The notes under the pieces were generated by a model that saw nothing but the letters and a program-made list of their open reading frames with translations, did no database searches and was not told where the DNA came from. The translations under genes were made by a program, and so were the position numbers. Shown piece after piece: positions 51,623 through 60,282 of a DNA stretch of 64,000 nucleotides. This DNA comes from Woeseiaceae bacterium (GTDB lineage Bacteria > Pseudomonadota > Gammaproteobacteria > Steroidobacterales > Woeseiaceae): the NCBI GenBank assembly GCA_021773055.1, contig JAJFKV010000071.1:1-64000 (forward strand), in the 5' to 3' direction. Position 1 is the first letter of the stretch. Every line of letters starts with the position of its first letter.

Positions 51623-51672
51623 GAGGCTCATTCGTTGGATTTGCAATTTGGTCTGTCGCACTATGCGGTTCA

Positions 51673-53814
51673 GTGTATGCAGCTGATACCGGGATTACTG
51701 CTACTTCGCGCATCGAGGAAATTATCGTCACGGCACAACGGCGAGAACAAAACATGCAGAAAATTGGCGCCTCCATAACGGCAATGAGTGGCGAGCAGTT
51801 CCAGGCGCTTTCGTTTCGCACCGTGGCTGACTTATCGGAACAAGTGCCCAATCTGACTTTCGCAACACCCGCCGGCGAGGCAACAAACCTGGCTCTGTCG
51901 CTTCGCGGCGTTGGGCTCAACGATCTCAGTGATACGAATGAAGGCCCGGTCGCCGTTTACATTGACGACGTCTACCTGGGAACGCTGACAGCTCAGGCCG
52001 GACAACTCTTCGACCTGGAGCGTGTAGAAGTTGTCCGTGGGCCGCAAGGCACCCTGTACGGAAGAAATACGACGGGTGGTCTGGTGCATTTTGTCACCAA
52101 ATCGCCCAACACCGAGTTCGATAGCACAGTCGAAGTTGTGATCGGTAACGACTCCCGGTTAAAGATCGAAGCGGCTGCAGGCGGCACAGTGTCAGAACGT
52201 GTTGCAGGCCGCATATCACTAATGCATGACTCCGATGACGGCTACCAAATTAACCGCAGCTCTGGCCAGTCGTTTGGTACCAAAGATATCTCTGCTGTTC
52301 GCGGGCAGTTAAGGTTCTACATGACGGATAAGCTTGATATCAATGTCATGGCTTATGCCAGTAAAACTGATAATCGGCCTACTTTGTACAAGCCGCGCGG
52401 ACTCCTTACAGCAGCGGGAGAACGGTGCACAGACCAGCAAATAATTGCGAGAGAATGCTTCGACGGCTTCGGCTACCGCGACCCCGTGCAGGATCCGCAC
52501 AGTATTGAGCTATTCTCGCCGATCATTGGTCCACGCCAGCAAATCGATACAAAGGGTGGCAGCGCAACATTTAACTGGTCAGACGGCAATTTGTCAGTCA
52601 CTTCCATTACGGCTGCATCAAATGTCGACAAGGTTGATTGGGATGGCGCGTTCGCGAACCCAAACGATCTCTTTCAAAGCGGACAACTGTTGGATGCGGA
52701 ACAGTTTAGTCAGGAATTTCGTATCGCGTTTTCAGCTGAGTCGGCCGAGTATATTGCCGGTCTGTTCTATTTTTCCGACAACAAAAAAGGGTCTGTTCCG
52801 TTCAACTCGCCGTTGGACTACGACACGCGATTTGACCAGGATACCGACGCCTTCGCCGCATTCGCCCACGCTGAGTGGCGGCTCTCAAAAACGTGGTCTG
52901 TAGCGGCCGGTGCTCGATACACCCGGGAGCGCAAGAGTCTCGACTATCTTGTATTGCCAGGCACCATAGCCGGCGCAGGACTCGCGTTTCAGGACGATCT
53001 GGATACTGACAATATTTCCTGGAATATCGGAGTGAACTGGTTCGTTGACGACTCCACTCTCCTTTTCGCTAATCTGGCACATGGATTTAAGAGTGGCGGC
53101 TGGAATGCGGGAGGATTTGTCGTAATCGTCGAGCAGATTGCTGCTTTCAAAGACGAGAATGTCAATATGGTGGAGGTGGGCCTGAAGACACAACTTCTTG
53201 ATGACCGGCTGCGCCTGAACGCGACCGGATTTTATTATGATTATCAGGATCTACAGGCGTTTACACAGGCGAACGTAAATGGTCTGCCATTGAGCGCGCT
53301 GACAAACGCCGGGGGCGCCGATATTTATGGCGTGGAAATTGAAGCACAATGGCATCCGACCGGTTCCATCGAGGCCAGCTTCGGTTTGGGCTGGTTGGAC
53401 ACGGAAACCAAGGAGTTCTTTAGTTTCGAAGGCCTCACGCCATCGGGCGAGCCAATAATAGAAGACTTGTCCGGTGCAGAACTGGTATTGGCACCAGCCC
53501 TGACGGCCAACGGCATGATCCGGCACGTCGCAGAGTTCGGCCGGACTCAGGTAACTACGCAAGTGGATTTTTCCTACTCTGACGACTATTTTTTTGACAC
53601 TGACAATGCCCCACTCGATCGGTCAACCGAGGCAGTGCTGTGGAACGCCCGTGTTGCTTGGCGAATACCAGAGAAAAACTTCGAGATAGCGATATTTGGA
53701 CGCAATCTTACCGATCAACAAAAGATTATCGAGGGCTTCGATATTTTTGACACGCAAATGCTGATTTACAATCATGCGCGAACCTACGGTATCAGCCTGA
53801 CATACAGAAATTAG
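51673..53814 (+). CDS. TonB-dependent receptor (true start upstream of 51673, no ATG/GTG/TTG evident)
   Basis: Plug 'EEIIVTAQRREQNMQKIGASITAMSGEQF...DVYLGTLTAQAGQLFDLERVEVVRGPQGTLYGRNTTGGLVHFVTKSP'. In-frame upstream sequence reads a signal peptide 'LRGSFVGFAIWSVALCGSVYA'. Confidence 0.93.
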   Translation: MYAADTGITATSRIEEIIVTAQRREQNMQKIGASITAMSGEQFQALSFRTVADLSEQVPNLTFATPAGEATNLALSLRGVGLNDLSDTNEGPVAVYIDDVYLGTLTAQAGQLFDLERVEVVRGPQGTLYGRNTTGGLVHFVTKSPNTEFDSTVEVVIGNDSRLKIEAAAGGTVSERVAGRISLMHDSDDGYQINRSSGQSFGTKDISAVRGQLRFYMTDKLDINVMAYASKTDNRPTLYKPRGLLTAAGERCTDQQIIARECFDGFGYRDPVQDPHSIELFSPIIGPRQQIDTKGGSATFNWSDGNLSVTSITAASNVDKVDWDGAFANPNDLFQSGQLLDAEQFSQEFRIAFSAESAEYIAGLFYFSDNKKGSVPFNSPLDYDTRFDQDTDAFAAFAHAEWRLSKTWSVAAGARYTRERKSLDYLVLPGTIAGAGLAFQDDLDTDNISWNIGVNWFVDDSTLLFANLAHGFKSGGWNAGGFVVIVEQIAAFKDENVNMVEVGLKTQLLDDRLRLNATGFYYDYQDLQAFTQANVNGLPLSALTNAGGADIYGVEIEAQWHPTGSIEASFGLGWLDTETKEFFSFEGLTPSGEPIIEDLSGAELVLAPALTANGMIRHVAEFGRTQVTTQVDFSYSDDYFFDTDNAPLDRSTEAVLWNARVAWRIPEKNFEIAIFGRNLTDQQKIIEGFDIFDTQMLIYNHARTYGISLTYRN

Positions 53815-53846
53815 CATGCAGCGCGGCATTCTAAAGGAGTACAAAA

Positions 53847-54683
53847 TTGCGTAATCCAAGACCTGACAGGCTGCTTTCAATAGTCTTTTCAAGCCTGGTC
53901 ATGAGCGCGGTTTCTGCAAGCGTTTTTGCAGATGACAAAATAACCTATCTCGTGCTGGCAGAAACCGTTGAACCGACCATGATAGTTCGTGATGGCGACC
54001 CTATGGCCGGAGGTCTTACAACCGATATTGTGAAACTAGTTTTCGCAGGATCGAAATATGTCCTGGAACCGAAGGTATTGCCATGGCTGCGAATGCAGGC
54101 CGAATTCGAAACGACAGACAACTGGATTATTAACGGTTTTCCCGAATCATTCAGTGCCGAATCTCAGGCTGAGTTCTCCGCATATCCGATCTATCCGTTT
54201 AATCACTCGGCTGTTGCATTGAAGCGTAGTGGGACGGCATTCACGAGTCTCAAGGACCTGGATAATCGGACCGTTATTCTGGTCGAAAATTTTCAATACC
54301 CGGTACTGGATGATTACATCGCGATATCTGCCAGCGGCCAGTCGGACAGCAATGTCGGCGTAGTTCGAGCCTTCACGCCACGGGGGACTTTGGATATGTT
54401 GAAACATGGTCGAGGCGACGTCGTTATCGATTGGCAGGCGCGCCTTATTTACAATTTGTCGGCGGCGGGACTCGATTTTGACGATGTCGTCTTTTTCGAT
54501 GCGTCGGATATTGTCCCAACACGAGCCCTGCATCTTGTGTTCAGCAAGCGGCAAAACGACGAATTTCGCAGGTTTGTAAACGCACGCATCAAGGCCCTCA
54601 CTGAATCGGGACAACTCCTGGAGCTAGCGAAGAAATATTATTTCCCCGCTGAAGCACCGGACCTTCGAAAATTGCGCGAGTAA
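53847..54683 (+). CDS. Periplasmic solute-binding (SBP family 3-like) protein
   Basis: Signal peptide; 'EPTMIVRDGDPMAGGLTTDIVKLVF...TLDMLKHGRGDVVIDWQARLIY'. TTG start with SD. Confidence 0.85.
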   Translation: MRNPRPDRLLSIVFSSLVMSAVSASVFADDKITYLVLAETVEPTMIVRDGDPMAGGLTTDIVKLVFAGSKYVLEPKVLPWLRMQAEFETTDNWIINGFPESFSAESQAEFSAYPIYPFNHSAVALKRSGTAFTSLKDLDNRTVILVENFQYPVLDDYIAISASGQSDSNVGVVRAFTPRGTLDMLKHGRGDVVIDWQARLIYNLSAAGLDFDDVVFFDASDIVPTRALHLVFSKRQNDEFRRFVNARIKALTESGQLLELAKKYYFPAEAPDLRKLRE

Positions 54684-54716
54684 CTACTCGCGCAATTCCT
54701 CAACTTGTACGCGTGA

Positions 54717-55607
54717 TCAGGTAGACGAAGCCGCTACGATACTCGCAATAGAAGAATCCAGTGTCGCATTGAATTCTTCGGCTGACTGCTGCGCACCCAA
54801 GCCTTCCGACAAGGCACGCGAGAAGCTCGCTACCATTCCAAGCTGGCGCGACAGGCGATCGTTCGCCTCTTCGCGCGAGTAACCACCGGACAATGCAACA
54901 ACGCGAGCCACATTCGGGTGTGCGACACAATCGGCGTAGAGGCCGTCTTTCTCAGGCAGCGTCAGCTTCAGCATAACGATTTCGTCAGCGCCCAGAGCAT
55001 TCAGATGCTTCATGATCGCGGCTTGCAAGATATCTTCGGCGGCGGCTTTGTCCGCGCAATGGATATCAACCTCTGGCTCAATAATCGGTACCAGTCCAGC
55101 CGCAATAATCCGGCGCCCGATCTCAAACTGTTGGTCGACAATCGCGTTGATACCGGCCTCGTTAACTTCCTTGATAACAGAACGCATCTTGGTACCGAAA
55201 ATGCCGGCCGCACTGGCTTTCGCCAGCAAAGCGTCGAGATCCGGCATCGGGTTCATGACTTGTACACCGTCGACGATATCGGCGAGGCCTTTATCAACCT
55301 TGAGGAAAGGCACAACGTTCTTCACTTCCCAAAGATAGGATGCTGTTGATTTACCTTCGACCTCACGGTCCATCGTGTTCTCGAAAAGAATTGCGCCAAG
55401 AATTCGGTCGCCGCCAAACGAAGGGCTGGTCATGATTCGAGTACGCATGGCGTGCACAACGGCGAACATTTCCTCGTCGTTCGACCAGGCGTCCGGGGTG
55501 ACTCCGTACAAGCCCAGCGCTGTGGGTGTACTGCCGCCACTCTGGTCAAGGGCTGCGATAAATCCGGGTGCGGTTTTGATTTTTTCGATTTGGTCTGCGT
55601 TGCTCAC
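54717..55607 (-). CDS. Class I fructose-bisphosphate aldolase
   Basis: '[24 protein letters not shown]...[39 protein letters not shown]...[14 protein letters not shown]'. Confidence 0.94.
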   Translation of the reverse strand: MSNADQIEKIKTAPGFIAALDQSGGSTPTALGLYGVTPDAWSNDEEMFAVVHAMRTRIMTSPSFGGDRILGAILFENTMDREVEGKSTASYLWEVKNVVPFLKVDKGLADIVDGVQVMNPMPDLDALLAKASAAGIFGTKMRSVIKEVNEAGINAIVDQQFEIGRRIIAAGLVPIIEPEVDIHCADKAAAEDILQAAIMKHLNALGADEIVMLKLTLPEKDGLYADCVAHPNVARVVALSGGYSREEANDRLSRQLGMVASFSRALSEGLGAQQSAEEFNATLDSSIASIVAASST

Positions 55608-55683
55608 GATAGCCTCTGCGAATAGGAGTTTAGGTTCGGGTGGAGGCGCGATTCTACAGGAATATGCGACGCTAAGTGATGAG

Positions 55684-55706
55684 AAAAAAAGGGGTCAGAC
55701 CCCTTT
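55684..55706. terminator. Symmetric (bidirectional) hairpin terminator
   Basis: AAAAAGGGGTC-A-GACCCCTTTTT. Confidence 0.85.
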
Positions 55707-55713
55707 TTGGCGG

Positions 55714-55755
55714 TACTGGCGGAGAGGGCGGGATGGGCGCTGCGCGCCGCCGAAG
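55714..55755 (-). repeat. Mini-hairpin element ending in tRNA-Ser 3'-end copy
   Basis: Minus: GGCGCCTTCGGCGGCGCGCAGCGCC-CATCCCGCCCTCTCCGCCA. Last 18 nt equal the tRNA-Ser 3' end (57845-57862). Confidence 0.75.
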
Positions 55756-55829
55756 GCGCCTGTTGTTTGCAACATCCGTAATGCGTACGTGATATCCATA
55801 ACTGTGAACTGTGCGGAAATGCTCTACAA

Positions 55830-57686
55830 ATGAAACAGACAGGAGCATTCGTGGCCAAGACCGACAAAATCGCCCTGGTAGACGACCAGCTGCGGGAACT
55901 CATTGAACGGTGCCGGAAATCTGAAGCCAGGTACGCTGCCGAGCTGTTAGCCGTGCATCCCGAGTATCGGGACGGCGCCCGCAATCTCGTGCATTACCTG
56001 GCGCTGAGGGAAAGCGACATCCAGGAACTCCAGGAGAACCTGGCGATTCTGGGCCTCTCGTCACTGGACCGGGCCGAGCGCGATGTGATGGCATCGGTAC
56101 ATGTGGTGCAAACAGCACTGCAAATGATGACAGGAGAGACGGCCGAAGCCGACGACATCGAGCCCGGGGCACTCGGCCTTAGTACCCCGGCAGCGGACAC
56201 TCATAAGAAGGCAATACTTGGTGACGCACCGGATGGTCGCGATGTAAGCATCATGGTCACATTGCCGCGTGAGGCCGGCACCAGTCACTCGTTTGTTGCA
56301 GAATTGCTTGCAGCCGGAATGAGCGTCGCAAGAATCAACTGCGCACACGATGACAAAGATGTGTGGGCCGATATGATTCGCAACGTTCGCGCGGCCAGCG
56401 ACGACACACATAGAAATTGCAGAATTGTCATGGATCTCGCAGGTCCGAAGGTCCGCACCGGCGATCTCAAACCAGGCCCCAAGATCTTTCGCATCCGTCC
56501 ACGACGTGACCCCATGGGCCGGACGATCGCCCCCCGGCGAGTTCGTTTCATTCCCGATGACACTGTCTGGCGCGGAACAAAGACGGCGGTAGTACCGGTT
56601 CCACGCGACTGCATCAAATACGCGCACGAAGGCGATGAAATTCGCTTCAAGGATACGCGCGGCAAAAAGCGAAAATTTACGGTCGTCGCCAAGGACAAAA
56701 AAGGTCTCGTCCTCGAGATTTACAAGGGTGCCTACCTTGCCACTGGAACGAAACTGCGCCTGATTCGCAAAGATGAGGGCGAAGAACTGACGTACCGTGT
56801 AGGTGATTTGCCAACGGTCGAACAGCCGATCCTGCTGCGTCCAGGTGACACGATGTTTCTCGACCGGGACCCTATTCCTGGCGAGCCGGCTGTCGAAGAT
56901 TCCGATGGGACGGTCATCGAGCCGGCCCATATCTCCTGTCGACAGCCTGAAGTGTTCGACTTTGTTTCAGCGGGCGACCGAGTCTTATTAAACGACGGAA
57001 AAATCGCAGGCGACGTCAAATCGATCGAACATGCACGTCTCGAAATGACGGTGACCAAAGCCAAACCAACGGGTAGCCGCCTGCGCGGCGATCGTGGAAT
57101 CAACTTCCCTGACAGCGACATACGTTTGCCGGGATTGACTGCGCCGGATAAGGAGAACATCCAATTCGTTATCAGTCATGCCGACGCCATCAACCAGTCC
57201 TTCGTCAAACGACCGGCGGATATCATCTCGCTCCAGGATGAACTGTTGGCGAATGGCGAAAATGATCTTGGTCTCATCATCAAGATTGAAACCAAGAAAG
57301 GCTTCAAGAACCTGCCAGGATTGCTTCTGACCGCTATGCGCAGCTACCCAATAGCGATCATGATCGCTCGGGGCGATTTGGCAGTAGAGGCAGGTTGGGA
57401 GCGACTTGCCGAGCTTCAGGAACAGATACTCTGGCTTTGCGAAGCCGCCCAAGTTCCAGTCATTTGGGCCACCCAGGTGTTAGAGCGCACGGCCAAGAAG
57501 GGCCAACCCTCACGTGCGGAAATATCAGATGCAGCGCTGTCACAGCGTGCCGATTGCGTCATGCTTAACAAGGGCCCTCATATAGTCGCAGCGATCAAGA
57601 TGCTCGACAACATCCTCCGCCGCATGCAGGGGCATCAGTACAAAAAGACGCCGCGAATGCGAAAACTCAAGTTCTCCGCCGAGTAA
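55830..57686 (+). CDS. Divergent pyruvate kinase-like protein with N-terminal extension, no C-terminal PK domain
   Basis: 'GMSVARINCAHDD', 'RIVMDLAGPKVRTGDL', 'DIISLQDELLANGENDLGLIIKIETKKGFKNLP', 'IMIARGDLAVEAGWERLAELQEQILWLCEAAQVPVIWATQVLE...SRAEISDAALSQRADCVML'. Confidence 0.9.
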   Translation: MKQTGAFVAKTDKIALVDDQLRELIERCRKSEARYAAELLAVHPEYRDGARNLVHYLALRESDIQELQENLAILGLSSLDRAERDVMASVHVVQTALQMMTGETAEADDIEPGALGLSTPAADTHKKAILGDAPDGRDVSIMVTLPREAGTSHSFVAELLAAGMSVARINCAHDDKDVWADMIRNVRAASDDTHRNCRIVMDLAGPKVRTGDLKPGPKIFRIRPRRDPMGRTIAPRRVRFIPDDTVWRGTKTAVVPVPRDCIKYAHEGDEIRFKDTRGKKRKFTVVAKDKKGLVLEIYKGAYLATGTKLRLIRKDEGEELTYRVGDLPTVEQPILLRPGDTMFLDRDPIPGEPAVEDSDGTVIEPAHISCRQPEVFDFVSAGDRVLLNDGKIAGDVKSIEHARLEMTVTKAKPTGSRLRGDRGINFPDSDIRLPGLTAPDKENIQFVISHADAINQSFVKRPADIISLQDELLANGENDLGLIIKIETKKGFKNLPGLLLTAMRSYPIAIMIARGDLAVEAGWERLAELQEQILWLCEAAQVPVIWATQVLERTAKKGQPSRAEISDAALSQRADCVMLNKGPHIVAAIKMLDNILRRMQGHQYKKTPRMRKLKFSAE

Positions 57687-57710
57687 ATCGTTTCGATCCG
57701 CGTGCGGCGC

Positions 57711-57775
57711 CCGTCGGAGAGGGCGGGATTGTCGCTTCGCGACCGGGCATGCGGCTTCGCCGCCGCGCCCGTCGA
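57711..57775 (-). repeat. Mini-hairpin element ending in tRNA-Ser 3'-end copy
   Basis: Minus: GGCGGC-GAA-GCCGC...GTCGC-GAA-GCGAC-AATCCCGCCCTCTCCG. Tail equals the tRNA-Ser 3' region. Confidence 0.75.
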
Positions 57776-57814
57776 ACAGGGCCCTCATCCTCGACCACAC
57801 TCGGCGAAAATGCA

Positions 57815-57839
57815 AAAGGCCCCATAAAGGGGCCTTTCA
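57815..57839 (-). terminator. Terminator hairpin downstream of tRNA-Ser
   Basis: Minus: AAAGGCCCC-TTTA-GGGGCCTTTT-like stem (+ strand 'aaaaggccccataaaggggccttt'). Confidence 0.8.
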
Positions 57840-57843
57840 CATT

Positions 57844-57935
<92 letters not shown>

Positions 57936-57942
57936 GAAGTTG

Positions 57943-58236
57943 TTACTGGCTATTTGTCCCGCCTGACAGAATTGGCGGCGGATTCTCAATGCAGTCTGAG
58001 CCCTCGGGCCGCGGCGACGATTCAGCTTCAGGAATCGACATTTCCTTTAAATTATCCAGCGGATCGAGCCCGTCCGGAACCACAACATGTTTGCTCGCTA
58101 CAACAGACTGATACGGCTGCGGCTCATCGCAGGTCATGCGAATTTCCTTATCGCCACAAGCGCCGAGACTGGTGAGCACAAACGAACTCGCTACCGTGAG
58201 TAGCACTTTGACATTGATAGCCCTGACAGGGGTCAT
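57943..58236 (-). CDS. Small lipoprotein at the BamC position downstream of dapA
   Basis: 'VLTSLGACGDKE' lipobox; ATG overlaps dapA stop by 4 bp. Confidence 0.65.
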   Translation of the reverse strand: MTPVRAINVKVLLTVASSFVLTSLGACGDKEIRMTCDEPQPYQSVVASKHVVVPDGLDPLDNLKEMSIPEAESSPRPEGSDCIENPPPILSGGTNSQ

Positions 58237-59141
58237 GCATTTTCCTCCAAAACGACGCCTGCTGCCCGCATCGCCGCTCGCATTTGTTCGTGATATTGCG
58301 CCGAAAACGGCGTCAGTGGTAGCCGGATATGAGTCTCCATAAGTCCCATCTGGCTTACCGCCCATTTTACAGGTATCGGATTCGACTCAACAAACAACAC
58401 CTCGTTCAGTGCCTGAAGGCTTCCATCCAGATCCTTCGCCGCTTCCTGATCTCCAACCGAAGCCAGCTGGCAAAGCTTTGCAACCTGCGCCGGAGCGACG
58501 TTCCCGCTTACGGTAACTACGCCGTGGCCACCCTGCTCGATAAACGGCAACAATGTAAAATCGTCACCGCTGTAAAGCCTGAAATCATCGCCAACAAGAT
58601 CCTGAATCGCGCTTAAGCGCTGCAGGTCACCCGTTGCTTCTTTAATGCCAAAAATATTCTCGTGTCGCGCCAGCCGAGCAACCGTCTCCGGCAACATGTC
58701 CGCAACCGTTCGGCCCGGCACGTTATACAGCATTACGGGCTTGTCCACCGCATCGGCGATCACCATGAAGTGCTGGTAAATGCCTTCCTGAACTGGCTTG
58801 TTGTAATAAGGAACGACGACGAGGTACGCATCGACACCAGTATCTGCCACCGCGCAGGACAATTCCGCCGTCTGCGCAGTTGAGTTCGAGCCCGTGCCCG
58901 CAATAATCGGTAATCGACCATTCGCGATTTCGACGGCACGACCGATCAATTCGATATGTTCCGAGCGCGCCAACGTAGCCGACTCGCCAGTAGTACCGGC
59001 GATAACCAGTCCGTTACTGCCCTGCTCGACATGAAATTCAATCAGGCGCTTGAGACTGGCATAATCGACCCGATTATTGCCATCGAACGGCGTCACCAGA
59101 GCGACCAGGCTGCCCTTAAACACATCTTGTCCTCGCCACAA
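58233..59141 (-). CDS. dapA: 4-hydroxy-tetrahydrodipicolinate synthase
   Basis: 'GSLVALVTPF...GTTGESATL...VVPYYNKPVQEGIYQHF...MLYNVPGRTVADMLPET...GIKEATGDL'. Confidence 0.97.
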   Translation of the reverse strand: MWRGQDVFKGSLVALVTPFDGNNRVDYASLKRLIEFHVEQGSNGLVIAGTTGESATLARSEHIELIGRAVEIANGRLPIIAGTGSNSTAQTAELSCAVADTGVDAYLVVVPYYNKPVQEGIYQHFMVIADAVDKPVMLYNVPGRTVADMLPETVARLARHENIFGIKEATGDLQRLSAIQDLVGDDFRLYSGDDFTLLPFIEQGGHGVVTVSGNVAPAQVAKLCQLASVGDQEAAKDLDGSLQALNEVLFVESNPIPVKWAVSQMGLMETHIRLPLTPFSAQYHEQMRAAMRAAGVVLEENA

Positions 59142-59227
59142 ATAAGGCGGCGATGTTACTGTTCATATCCGGTGCTGGCAAGGCCTGACCGGTACGCGGT
59201 ATCGTTAATCAGAGAGTTTCTAGATAT

Positions 59228-59758
59228 ATGTCACAACTTATTGTTATTTCAGCAATTGGTTCAGATAGAACTGGTGTTGTTCAAGATCTGACCAAAGTCA
59301 TCCTTTCCTGTGGCGGTAATATTGAAGAAAGCCGCATGACGACATTGGGTTCCGAGTTCGCCATGTTGCTACTGGTATCGGGTAACTGGGCCACGCTGAA
59401 CAAGCTCGAGCAAGGCCTGAACAAGCTGGGCGATGGCAATGACCTGACCGTTTCAATACGGCAGACAGATACCAAACTGGCAGTGGGCGACCGCATGCCC
59501 TACGCCGTTGATATCGTCAGTCTTGACCAGCAAGGAATCGTATTCAACCTCGCCAATTTCTTCGCCGCTCGCGACATTGAGATAGCCGATGTCGCAACCC
59601 GCAGTTACGCGGCCGCTCATACCGGCTCGCCGATGTTCGCGGTGCAGATGGCCATCAATGTTCCATCGACCATCCAAATCGCGCAGCTGCGCGAAGAATT
59701 CCTGGAAATATGCGACCGTTTGAACCTTGACGCCATCTTAGAACCAGTGAAAGCATAA
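59228..59758 (+). CDS. gcvR: Glycine cleavage system transcriptional repressor (ACT domains)
   Basis: 'LIVISAIGSDRTGVVQDLTKVILSCGGNIEESRMTTLGSEFAMLLLVSG'. Confidence 0.88.
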   Translation: MSQLIVISAIGSDRTGVVQDLTKVILSCGGNIEESRMTTLGSEFAMLLLVSGNWATLNKLEQGLNKLGDGNDLTVSIRQTDTKLAVGDRMPYAVDIVSLDQQGIVFNLANFFAARDIEIADVATRSYAAAHTGSPMFAVQMAINVPSTIQIAQLREEFLEICDRLNLDAILEPVKA

Positions 59759-59775
59759 GAAGGACCGGAACCAAC

Positions 59776-60246
59776 ATGAGCGCGCCCTTGATCAATCGTG
59801 TCGTCGGAAATTTCAAAGCCGAGGCAACTCGCAACAAGACTATTCAACTGAAAGACTTGCGTGGCCAGAATGTAGTCATATATTTCTATCCGAAAGACAA
59901 CACGTCTGGTTGCACGCTGGAAGGACAGGATTTTCGTGATCTGCATGCGAAATTCAGGCGGCAAAAGACCGTGATATTGGGAGTATCGAGAGATAGCCTG
60001 GCGTCGCACGAAAAATTTCGCGATAAACAGAGCTTTCCGTTTGACCTGATCTCGGACCCGGACGAGGCGCTGTGCGGGCACTTCGACGTAATCCACGAAA
60101 AGACCTTGTATGGCCGCAAGTTCATGGGTGTTGTTCGCAGTACGTTTCTGATCGATGCGGCAGGGAAACTTCGCGGCGAGTGGCGTAAGGTTAAGGTCAA
60201 AGGGCACGCGGCCGAGGTTCTGGACGCTGTAAAGGCTCTGAAATAG
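59776..60246 (+). CDS. bcp: Thiol peroxidase Bcp (peroxiredoxin)
   Basis: 'VVIYFYPKDNTSGCTLEGQDFRDL...VILGVSRDSLASHEKFRDKQSFPFDLISDPD'. Confidence 0.95.
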   Translation: MSAPLINRVVGNFKAEATRNKTIQLKDLRGQNVVIYFYPKDNTSGCTLEGQDFRDLHAKFRRQKTVILGVSRDSLASHEKFRDKQSFPFDLISDPDEALCGHFDVIHEKTLYGRKFMGVVRSTFLIDAAGKLRGEWRKVKVKGHAAEVLDAVKALK

Positions 60247-60282
60247 GGGGAACGCCGCCGGATTAGTCCAGTCGAATCAACT

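Noticed and set aside
56061-56930. 289-aa minus ORF inside the pyruvate kinase-like gene
   Set aside because: Antisense overlap of a strongly supported gene; composition is typical of shadow ORFs.
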